A stretch of 64,000 nt of DNA from Anadara kagoshimensis. Its lineage: Eukaryota > Mollusca > Bivalvia > Arcoida > Arcidae. Numbering within the stretch: the stretch's first letter is position 1; each line of letters opens with the position of its first letter. Where the stretch lies: the NCBI GenBank assembly GCA_021292105.1, contig CM037871.1:18471460-18535459 (forward strand), read 5' to 3'. Both the position numbers and the translations under genes were made by a program. Positions 38,339 through 48,610 of the stretch are shown piece by piece. The notes under the pieces were generated by a model. It was not told the origin of the DNA. It made no database searches and was given only the letters and a program-made list of their open reading frames with translations.

Positions 38339-39046
38339 ATGGCGAATTATTTTCTTTTTCTTTTTCCTCTAGCGATGGTGGTATATGGAATGGTAATCCA
38401 ACTATCGACGAAGGAAAAACCAAACGTTCTGATATCTTAGTACATGACGTGGTCCAACAAATGGTGGCAGAGCAGATTGAAAGACAGAAAATACTTAAGG
38501 AGTTTAGAGGGATGAAACATGAACTCAGTGACGTAAAACGGGAACTCAAAGAACGAAACACACTAATTAGGGATACGAAATTCCTTCAGAAAAAGTTGTT
38601 ACGAGAAGTGAAACATATAAAAGAAGAAGTTAAACAAGCATATACAGCTGAAGTAAAGAACTAAATAGGTAGTGTTAAACAGCAAATGTTAACAAAGACG
38701 ATACAACTCCGGAAAAAGATAAAGAGAGAAATCGGTGAAATACGACACAAAAGTTCGAAAAAGATTAAATTAATTAATACAGTTATAGCTGATCTACTAA
38801 ATAAAACAAGTAAGTTTCAACAAATACTTTAATATAGTCAAACACAAGCATACTAATCCATCTCCGAATCATATTTACAATATTAATAATGTTTATTATT
38901 TATACATGTAATTCTTTTTATTCAATTTTTAAATGTACTAACTATATTTATTTATCTTTATTTAAATGTACATGTATTTATTAACTATCAATTTATTTGT
39001 TTATTATAATTATTAGTCAATTCACTGTTTATTTATTTATTTATTT

Positions 39047-39078
<32 letters not shown>

Positions 39079-39804
39079 TTATTTATTATACCGCTTTGCA
39101 AAGTGAGTTTGCCATCTTGATTTTGTAATTTATTATATTATAAAAAAATTGCAAGGGTTTGTGTATGTAATAGGTTGAAGTATACGTGTCGGGTTGCCAA
39201 TTTCACCTGCAATTGACATCTTCCTTTAAGTGTAGTCATGGCCATCTCATACGACTTGAATTGGTAATTATTATGGTATATCTGTCTGTCTAATACGAAA
39301 GATATTGATTTCAACAAACATACCTACTTTTTATTTGACTGTACAAAATATATGGGCTAGAATGTGTTTCCATATTTTATGTATAAACGAAAATAAATAT
39401 TCTTTCCGTTTATTTTAGGTAACAATTGAACACAGGTAGCTTTTTCAGCAACCCTTATAGGCCATGCTACCTTCTCATCAGCTATAGTATTTAACAACGT
39501 GATAACGAACATAGGCGGTGGCTACAACAACAGAGATGGAATGTTTCATTGTCCGATACCTGGTCTGTATTTGTTAAGCACCACTGTTACAGCTTCAAAT
39601 AGAATAAACGTTGCAGGTTACCTGATGAAGAACCATAAGCAAGTGGCACGTGTACATGAACATAGCGGACACAATGCTTATCCATCGGCATCACTGACGA
39701 TTGTCTTAAGATTAACAACAGGAGATAAGATCTGGATCAAAGGATTCGGGATCAAATATCTCTCTCCAGACAACGCATTTACTGGCGTTTTGATAAAACC
39801 TTGA
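38339..39804 (+). pseudogene. C1q-domain gene copy C (pseudogene-like)
   Basis: Same two-exon plan: exon 1 38339-38809 and exon 2 39419-39804. Against copy D one G is missing near 38393, just after the signal peptide, so the start frame is lost early. A TAA also replaces a sense codon at the end of the coiled coil (about 38662). Exon 2 begins AAC AAT TGA, with the stop at 39427-39429, where copy B has GGA; the rest of the C1q domain is open to 39804. A shorter start at the Met of MITNIGGG (39499) would drop the first strand of the fold. AATAAA lies at 39848. The copy lies in the first of two 4.64-kb tandem units. Confidence 0.82.
39028..39085. repeat. TTTA microsatellite in the C1q copy C intron
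   Basis: TTTA repeats with interruptions; the twin array in copy D is at about 43686-43732 with a different length. Confidence 0.88.
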
Positions 39805-41255
39805 ATAAAAAAGATAATTCAATATTGTATTAAACAAAGCTTGAGACAATAAAGATATCTGAACGTTTGAGAGTATTTTTTCAGAGTAACTTTTAATTTG
39901 ACAACAAAATATCAACTATCCCGATAAGTGTTAGATAATGCACATTGGTATTATCGGATAGGAAGTGCTAACCATTCGAACAATGCTGCCTTACTTACCT
40001 GGGGCAATGTCACACGCTTAACTTAATATGACAGTTACAAAGTTACATTGGTGGTTTTGGTCATAACATGGGAAGGTATGTTTGTAGTTCCTTATGAGTT
40101 TATATAACTCCCGTCTAGATATTTTATTTATTTAAGGCCAGAAAGTATGTGTTTAAGTACGATTAAGGTAACCGTGAACCCTGGGATTTTCAAATACCAC
40201 CTGGAAGAAAAATTTACACCCTAGTCAAGAGTTTGTACTTATATTTAGGCAGCCAGTTTATTGTATGATGGAAAAAACTTGAGTATCTTAAAAACAACAA
40301 AAACCTTCTGAAAGCCTACTTACTTAGTTATATCAATCGATTCAATGGGTCGGATTTATTTGTATGCATCGTGAAACTAAAACAACTAATAATCACATTG
40401 TCCCCTACAACCAAGATTTTAAACTATTGTGGGAAGAAACAAGGAAAGTAAGTTTATTGAATGCCATTGTTATTCTTCGAACTCATGTTTCTTTCATCAT
40501 ACCTTAACTTTCTGCATCGATATAACTGTAACACTCCAGGATGGGGAGTGAAAGTCGATAACTCTAATTTTGATTTTACTTGTCGAAATTTCTCAAGGTT
40601 ATCACTGGCATTTTGAATCCGACCGGTGCATATATCAGGAGCTCGGTCTGCAGTCCATGCAAGCAAAGTACTTATATCGATATGTTAGATACACGTTGTT
40701 ATTTTTTCAAGTATGTCAGATACGATTAAACAAATACGTTACTAAAACCGTTCACCGTTTTTGGTGACAGTCTGCGTGGGTGGAGGTGTTAAGGACTTAA
40801 CCTTCAAAACTTATGGCGTCTCGCCGCTGTCGGTAAAACTCTTGAAGACCGCTAGTTAGCAAAGAGCTTTTTCCTGTAGACCTTTGCACGTTGATTCTAT
40901 ACCCGCATTATAGAGTAAGTGGTGTACAACGACATTATGTACAAGTGCACTGACCATAATTGCTCACTAGTGCATCACAAGAAGTGCTTTCAATCATCCA
41001 CTACATGAACATTGTGTTCATGATTACATTCATCCTGAATTTTAGAAATAGTTTGATTGATTGCTTGATTGTCTGATTGATTGATTAAGATCACATCCCA
41101 GTCAGTAATACTCTTATATCGAGTCTAGCCAGCTATACGTGAGGTTGCAACAACTATTGCTATTACTATAAGGGCAATGTAAAGGGGACTTTTTAACGTA
41201 CGACCTCTGCTGTGACACGGAGCATCCGTTTAAAAGGTGTTGTATAAAGGACTCG

Positions 41256-41552
41256 TGGAAGCGCGTGGCCTAGTGGTTAAGGCGTTGGACTCATGATTCG
41301 AAGGTCGTGGTTTCGATCCCTGGACCGGGCGATGTGTTGTGTCCTTGAGCAAGACACTTAATTTCACGTTGTTCCAGTTCACTCAGCTGAAAAATAAATG
41401 AGTACCAGCAAAATGCTGGGGGTTAACCCTACGATGGACCGGCGTCCCATTTAGGGGAGAGTCTTGTACTCTCAGTCGCTTAACGCCACCGAAACCGGGA
41501 TAAGCTCCGGCCTGATGGGCCTAATGGCTCGGGACAGATTTTAACTTTTTTT
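41256..41552 (+). mobile_element. tRNA-derived SINE in the C unit
   Basis: About 297 bp with a tRNA-like head: A box TGGCCTAGTGG near 41267 and a B-box region near 41311 (GTTTCGATCCC here, GGTTCGATCCC in the D copy). The body has a GATGGACCGGCGTCCCA core resembling the conserved V/Meta-type SINE central domain, and there is a T-rich tail. It is flanked by a perfect 10-bp duplication AAAGGACTCG (41246-41255 and 41553-41562). The A and B blocks lack it at the matching site (about 22236 and 27433). Confidence 0.88.
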
Positions 41553-42908
41553 AAAGGACTCGATGACCCGATGACTTGGCGAAAGCACAGTCGCTACCAA
41601 TTTTCCAAGTGTTAGTAAGACGTCGGGCAGACAATTAAATGTCGATGGAGAAACACCGGTCATCGTCCAGCAAACTAACTAATAAAAATGAAGCGGAAAT
41701 TGCTTGTGAGTTGGTGCTAAGTTTGCTACGCATCTTATATGACGCTTTAATAAGCTTAGCAAAGACGCCAAAATAAGCAATTTTGTTTTTTTTTTGGTCT
41801 GTCAAGTCTATTGTTCTAGGAATAGAATTAGAAATAGTATATTTTAAGGTTTATCGATGAGTTGGTACCATAATAAACAAATGGAAATTTCTGATACATT
41901 TTGGTTTTTGTATTGTTTTTTCTATAGAAGTGGTCTGTCGTATAGATTATTGAAATTGAAAAGGATTTTGCGATCAACGTTTTTTTTTTTTTTTTTTTTT
42001 TTTTTTTTGTTAAATTTTGGCTATATTATGTAGATAAATAACCTTCTTTGTATAAATTTCTAAATTAGAAACATAAAACAAATCATATAAAAATCCATAC
42101 AAAATCATTTATGTGATGCGAAATCATATAAAACCTGTCTATAAAGGCCACTCAAGGGAACCAGTAAGAGTGGTTTTTATGGGCAAGTGATCTTTATATA
42201 CAGGTTCCAATAATATGAATAAAGAACGATGGGGTACAAATCAACTAATTTTATAAGCAGATGGTCCTTATATACAGGTGGCCTTTACGGCAGTTTGGAG
42301 TGTAAAGAAGATGTTTACTATTTGGTAAAAAAATTGTCTATTTTACATGAAAGTATATACCTCATTTTGATGTTCCAAAAGATACTTTTAAGAATAGATT
42401 GATATACAAAAAACTAGTTGATGCCCTAAACTCTGGTTTATAGTAGTAATTAAATTACTAGCCTTTGTTAGATAGTGAATGACTATATGAACATCAAAGT
42501 AAAATTACAATTGCTGTTTTTTTCTTTAAAGCACTAATGAAGGGAAACTGAGAATAAAAATAACTTATAACTAGGGACGTCAAATATATCCTGGATTATT
42601 GAGAACGCGAAATGCTTATTAATGTTTGACATAAGAGATAAAATATACGATTTCGTTTGATATTTACGCTTTTAAGTTAGGATGCCATCTGTTCTGTTTC
42701 GTCCTTCAGAAACTGTATGCTTATTAACATTTATGACTGCTGTATAAATAAAATGTAGATTTCCTCAAATGTCATGCAAAACAAAATACGATTTTTGTTA
42801 TTTCAAAAAAGCCTGAGCAAATATTTACATTTTTGTTTCAGAATACAATCTGTTTTTATTATTTTTAAAAAACCATATATTAATTACCATTTAATGACTC
42901 GACTGTAG

Positions 42909-42996
42909 TATAAATAAATTGTTGATTTCCCAAAACCCCATACACAACAAAAAGTTTTTAAGTTCTGTGTGTGTTTTAAAAAATTAGTTTAGTGAT
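42909..42996 (+). promoter_or_regulatory. C1q copy D proximal TATA box and leader
   Basis: TATAAATAA at 42909-42917, 88 bp before the ATG. The distal copy is at 42743-42751, the same 166-bp spacing as in C. Confidence 0.58.
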
Positions 42997-43685
42997 ATGG
43001 CGAATTATTTTTTTTTTTTTCCTCTAGCGATGGTGGTATATGGAATGGGTAATCCAACTATCGACGAAGGAAAAACCAAACGTTCTGATATCTTAGTACA
43101 TGACGTGGTCCAACAAATGGTGGCAGAGCAGATTGAAAGACAGAAAATACTTAAGGAGTTTAGAGGGATAAAACATGAACTCAGTGACGTAAAACGGGAA
43201 CTCAAAGAACGAAACACACTAATTAGGGATACGAAATTCCTTCAGAAAAAGTTGTTACGAGAAGTGAAACATATAAAAGAAGAAGTTAAACAAGCTATAC
43301 AGCTGAAGTAAAGAACGAAATAGGTAGTGTTAAACAGCAAATGTTAACAAAGAAGATACAACTCCGGAAAAAGATAAAGAGAGAAATCGGTGAAATACGA
43401 CACAAAAGTTCGAAAAAGATTAAATTAATTAATACAGTTATAGCTTATCTACTAAATAAAAACAAGTAAGTTTCAACAAATACTTTAATATAGTCAAACA
43501 CAAGCATACTAATCCATCTCCGAATCATATTTACAATATTAATAACGTTTATTATTTATACATGTAATTTTTTTATTCAATTTTTAAATGTACTAACTAT
43601 TTATTTATTTTTCTTTATTTAAATGTACATGTATTTATTAACTATCAATTTATTTGTTTATTATAATTATTAGTCAATTCACTGT

Positions 43686-43724
<39 letters not shown>

Positions 43725-44453
43725 TTATTTATTATACCGCTTTGCAAAGTGAGTTTGCCATCTTGATTTTGTAATTTATTATATTATAAAAAAAATTGCA
43801 AGGGTTTGTGTATGTAATAGGTTGAAGTATACGTGTCGGGTTGCCAATTTCACCTGCAATTGACATCTTCCTTTAAGTGTAGTCATGGCCATCTCATACG
43901 ACTTGAATTGGTAATTATTATGGTATATCTGTCTGTCTAATACGAAAGATATTGATTTCAACAAACATACCTACTTTTTATTTGACTGTACAAAATATAT
44001 GGGCTAGAATGTGTTTCCATATTTTATGTATAAACGAAAATAAATATTCTTTCCGTTTATTTAGGTAACAATTGAACACAGGTAGCTTTTTCAGCAACCC
44101 TTATAGGCCATGCTACCTTCTCATCAGCTATAGTATTTAACAACGTGATAACGAACATAGGCGGTGGCTACAACAACAGAGATGGAATGTTTCATTGTCC
44201 GATACCTGGTCTGTATTTGTTAAGCACCACTGTTACAGCTTCAAATAGAATAAACGTTGCAGGTTACCTGATGAAGAACCATAAGCAAGTGGCACGTGTA
44301 CATGAACATAGCGGACACAATGCTTATCCATCGGCATCACTGACGATTGTCTTAAGATTAACAACAGGAGATAAGATCTGGATCAAAGGATTCGGGATCA
44401 AATATCTCTCTCCAGACAACGCATTTACTGGCGTTTTGATAAACCTTGAATAA
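42997..44453 (+). pseudogene. C1q-domain gene copy D (pseudogene-like)
   Basis: Near twin of copy C: exon 1 42997-43465, exon 2 44065-44453. The signal peptide and most of the coiled coil read cleanly (104 codons from 42997), but one A is missing relative to C near 43294, ending the frame at 43309-43311. It shares with C the TGA at the start of exon 2 (44073-44075), so that stop predates the C/D duplication. One A is also missing near the end, changing the last residues from LIKP to LINLE. The C1q domain is otherwise open. AATAAA lies at 44493. The exon-1 and 3'-end indels are all in short homopolymers. Confidence 0.82.
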
Positions 44454-45902
44454 AAAAGATAATTCAATATTGTATTAAACAAAGCTTGAGACAATAAAGA
44501 TATCTGAACGTTTGAGAGTATTTTTTCAGAGTAACTTTTAATTTGACAACAAAATATCAACTTATCCCGATAAGTGTTAGATAATGCACATTGGTATTAT
44601 CGGATAGGAAGTGCTAACCATTCGAACAATGCTGCCTTACTTACCTGGGGCAATGTCACACGCTTAACTTAATATGACAGTAACAAAGTTACATGGGTGG
44701 TTTTGGTCATAACATGGGAAGGTATGTTTGTAGTTCCTTATGAGTTTATATAACTCCCGTCTAGATATTTTATTTATTTAAGGCCAGAAAGTATGTGTTT
44801 AAGTACGATTAAGGTAACCGTGAACCCTGGGATTTTCAAATACCACCTGGAAGAAAAATTTACACCCTAGTCAAGAGTTTGTACTTATATTTAGGCAGCC
44901 AGTTTATTGTATGATGGAAAAAACTTGAGTATCTTAAAAACAACAAAAACCTTCTGAAAGCCTACTTACTTAGTTATATCAATCGATTCAATGGGTCGGA
45001 TTTATTTGTATGCATCGTGAAACTAAAACAACTAATAATCACATTGTCCCCTACAACCAAGATTTTAAACTATTGTGGGAAGAAACAAGGAAAGTAAGTT
45101 TATTGAATGCCATTGTTATTCTTCGAACTCATGTTTCTTTCATCATACCTTAACTTTCTGCATCGATATAACTGTAATACTCCAGGATGGGGAGTGAAAG
45201 TCGATAACTCTAATTTTGATTTTACTTGTCGAAATTTCTCAAAGTTATCACTGGCATTTTGAATCCGACTGGTGCATATATCAGGAGCTCGGTCTGCAGT
45301 CCATGCAAGCAAAGTACTTATATTGATATGTTAGATACACGTTGTTATTTTTTTCAAGTATGTCAGATACGATTAAACAAATACGTTACTAAAACCGTTC
45401 ACCGTCTTTGGTGACAGTATGCGTGGGTGGAGGTGTTAAGGACTTAACCTTCAAAACTTATGGCGTCTCGCCGCTGTCGGTAAAACTCTTGAAGACCGCT
45501 AGTTAGCAAAGAGCTTTTTCCTGTAGACCTTTGCACGTTGATTCTATACCCGCATTGTAGAGTAAGTGGTGTACAACGACATTATGTACAAGTGCACTGA
45601 CCATAATTGCTCACTAGTGCATCACAAGAAGTGCTTTCAATCATCCACTACATGAACATTGTGTTCATGATTACATTCATCCTGAATTTTAGAAATAGTT
45701 TGATTGATTGCTTGATTGTCTTATTGATTGGTTAAGATCACATCCCAGTCAGTAATACTCTTATATCGAGTCTAGCCAGCTTTACGTGAGGTTGCAACAA
45801 CTATTGCTATTACTATAAGGGCAATGTAAAGGGGACTCTTTAACGTACGACCTCTGCTGTGACACGGAGCATCCGTTTAAAAGGTGTTGTATAAAGGACT
45901 CG

Positions 45903-46199
45903 TGGAAGCGCGTGGCCTAGTGGTTAAGGCGTTGGACTCATGATTCGAAGGTCGTGGGTTCGATCCCTGGACCGGGCGATGTGTTGTGTCCTTGAGCAAG
46001 ACACTTAATTTCACGTTGTTCCAGTTCACTCAGCTGAAAAATAAATGAGTACCAGCAAAATGCTGGGGGTTAACCCTGCGATGGACCGGCGTCCCATTCA
46101 GGGGAGAGTCTTGTACTCTCAGTCGCTTAACGCCACCGAAACCGGGATAAGCTCCGGCCTGATGGGCCTAATGGCTCGGGACAGATTTTAACTTTTTTT
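45903..46199 (+). mobile_element. tRNA-derived SINE in the D unit
   Basis: Same insertion as the one in unit C, with the same AAAGGACTCG duplications (45893-45902 and 46200-46209) and a perfect B box GGTTCGATCCC. It was copied by the C/D duplication and is not an independent insertion. Confidence 0.88.
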
Positions 46200-46381
46200 A
46201 AAGGACTCGATGACCCGATGACTTGGCGAAAGCACAATCGCTACCAATTTTCCAAGTGTTAGTAAGACGTCGGGCAGACAATTTAATGTCGATGGAGAAA
46301 CACCGGTCATTGTCCAGCAAACTAACTAATACAAATGAAGCGGAAATTGCTTGTGAGTTGGTGCTAATTTTGCTACGCATC

Positions 46382-47180
46382 TTATATGACGCTTTAATAA
46401 GCTTAGCAAAGACGCCAAAATAAGCAATTTTGTTTTTTTTTTTTTTTTGGTCTGTCAAGTCTATTGTTTTAGGAATAGAATTAGAAATAGTATATTTTAA
46501 GGTTTATCGATGAGTTGGTACCATAATAAACAAATGGAAATTTCTGATACATTTTGGTTTTTGTATTGTTTTTTCTATAGAAGTGGTCAGTGGTCTGTCG
46601 TATAGATTATTGAAATTGAAAAGGATTTTGCGATCAACGGCTATATTATGTAGATAAATAACCTTCTTTGTATAAATTTCTAAATAAGAAACATAAAACA
46701 AATCATAAAAAAATCCATACAAAATCATTTATGTGATGCGAAATCATATAAAACCTGTCTATAAAGGCCACTCAAGGGAACCAGTAAGAGTGGCTTTTAT
46801 GGGCAAGTGATCTTTATATACAGGTTCCAATAATATGAATAAAGAACGGTTGGGGTACAATTTAACTAATTTTTATCATTTTTATAAGCAGGTGGTCCTG
46901 TTATACAGGTGGCCTTTACGGCAGGTTGGAGTGTAAAGAAGATGTGTACTATTTGGTAAAACATTTGTCTATTTTACATGAAAGTATATACCTCATTTTG
47001 ATGTTCCAAAAGAGTTAAAAGCAAAGATGCTTTTGAGAATAGATCGATATACGAAAAACTAGTTGATGCCTTAAACTCCGGTTTATAGTAGTAAGCTAAA
47101 TAACCAACCTTTGTTAGATAGTGAATGACTAGATGAACATCAAAGTAACATTATAGTTGTTATATTCTTTAAAGCACTAA
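46382..47180 (+). repeat. Truncated third tandem unit without a C1q gene
   Basis: Matches about the first 0.8 kb of the C and D units, then similarity stops near TTTAAAGCACTAA (about 47166-47178), before the promoter. It is more diverged than C is from D. Confidence 0.8.
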
Positions 47181-48540
47181 ACTGGTAACATTAAAGAAGA
47201 TATTTTATCAGATATCACTAGCCTTTATAAGCAGCTGACCTTTATATACAGGTGGCCACTTAGGCAAGCTTGACTGTTCTCCGTAATGGAGAAATCTTCC
47301 CAACTGAACGTATTCCATTGTCTTGTTTTTTTTCGGTAAAACAATTACAATTTTCTGAACATTTAACAAATTTTTCTTTTTTATACATGAACCATATTGT
47401 CATTTGTGAATTTCTCAAAGCATAATTAAATATCAACGAAATGGTAAATACTATATCTCAGAACACATGTTACTTCATGAAGTCTTAAAACCGTGAATTT
47501 TATGAAATATGATGTTTGAAAACATAATTACGTTTCTATGAGTCAGCGTGGCTTGATGCAATCTTAACGTCATTTTTTGGTCGCGAGTTGATTGGTAAAT
47601 TTGATCCGATAATGCAATAACACAATGATAATGCGAAAATAAGTTTTCCACACACAAAATCATACATAATATATGATCACAATGCATGTGCTGTATAAGG
47701 GTTCGGGTCTAAATTGGCGATATAAACATGAAGCGAAAATAAAACTTCCGTCAACTCTCACTTACAAAACGAGCACTCTGCAAACTGAGCTACTACGGTA
47801 AAGGCTGGTTGTAGAATGGAATCTTGTATTTTTCTACAAGAGAAGTAGAATGGAGTGATGGTGTTTTACGCCTCAGTCAAAATTTTAAGTTATATCGAGC
47901 CGGTCAGTTTTTGGATGATGGAGGAAACCGGAATAGCTACCAAGATAAGTGAAAATGCTAAATTGTTTTCAAACTGTTATTATTAAAATTGCACAAAAAT
48001 ACAAACCATTTACGTAATATTTAACAAAAAGCTGAAAAATGATGATTATAATATCCAAGTTCTTTTATCCGTAGTTTTAAAATCGCATCAATAATCTGAA
48101 TAATCACCGTCTTTGTAAAAGTACACAGGCACTTTGCGTGCGTATCACATTTATATGACAACTTTACTTTATTTATCTAAGTTTAATAATTGTCTTTAAG
48201 CGGATTCAGGTATTTTGGAAAGGGGTATCCATTTTGTCTGGTGCGGCATAATGTATTGAATGCACCCCAATCATGGTTCTGAAAAGCATCTCCCGAAAAT
48301 GCTAAAATCCTGCAATTTCCTGTAATATTATTGAAAAGTTAAAGACACCACCGGCAATTATGGGCCTATCAGTACAAAAATAAAAGAGTGGTTCATACTC
48401 CCGGGGCCCACTCTGGGTCACCACTGATTATAATAACATCATGTATTCTGATGTAATTTAAGAAAGTTTTGCAAATCTATGTAATATAAATCCTGTATTG
48501 CATAAGTCATCGCAATGTTATTTAGAGTTATCTCCCCTGA
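47181..48540. other. Region upstream of P450 gene 2
   Basis: Past the truncated C1q unit it holds a MITE-like end (about 47215-47280) and SINE fragments. No coding region seen. Confidence 0.5.
47755..47935. mobile_element. SINE fragments before P450 gene 2
   Basis: Minus-strand tRNA-like head (complement of GAGCACTCTGCAAACTGAGC, about 47769-47788), then a molluscan-SINE-like tail with GTTTTACGCCTCAGTC and GATGGAGGAAACCGG. Confidence 0.45.
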
Positions 48541-48542
48541 AA

Positions 48543-48610
48543 TATAAAAATAGCATAATGACCACTGTCATTTTTATTCTCTGCTGATCGATAGCAAGCT
48601 ATCAGAAATA
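48543..48610 (+). promoter_or_regulatory. Possible TATA element and 5' leader of P450 gene 2
   Basis: A TATAAAAATA stretch at about 48543-48552 lies some 60 bp before the exon-1 ATG at 48611, a plausible core-promoter distance if the leader is short. Just before the ATG is the palindrome GATAGCAAGCTATC (about 48590-48603). No other element is recognised, and in AT-rich DNA a TATA match alone is weak. Confidence 0.35.

Larger units (their letters stand above)
37091..41734 (+). repeat. 4.64-kb tandem unit carrying C1q copy C
   Basis: First of two nearly identical head-to-tail units. The marker TTATATGACGCTTTAATAAG occurs at 37091, 41735 and 46382, giving steps of 4644 and 4647 bp. Contents in order: a MITE-like stretch, a fragment of repeat R1, the doubled TATA cassette, the C1q gene, remnants of older SINEs and the SINE at 41256. 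Confidence 0.92.
41735..46381 (+). repeat. 4.65-kb tandem unit carrying C1q copy D
   Basis: Second unit, differing from the first by scattered substitutions and small indels, including a long T run at 41980-42009 and different TTTA repeat lengths. Confidence 0.92.

Noticed and set aside
41256-41330. Possible tRNA gene
   Set aside because: Good A and B boxes but flanked by a 10-bp target duplication and continuous with a SINE body.
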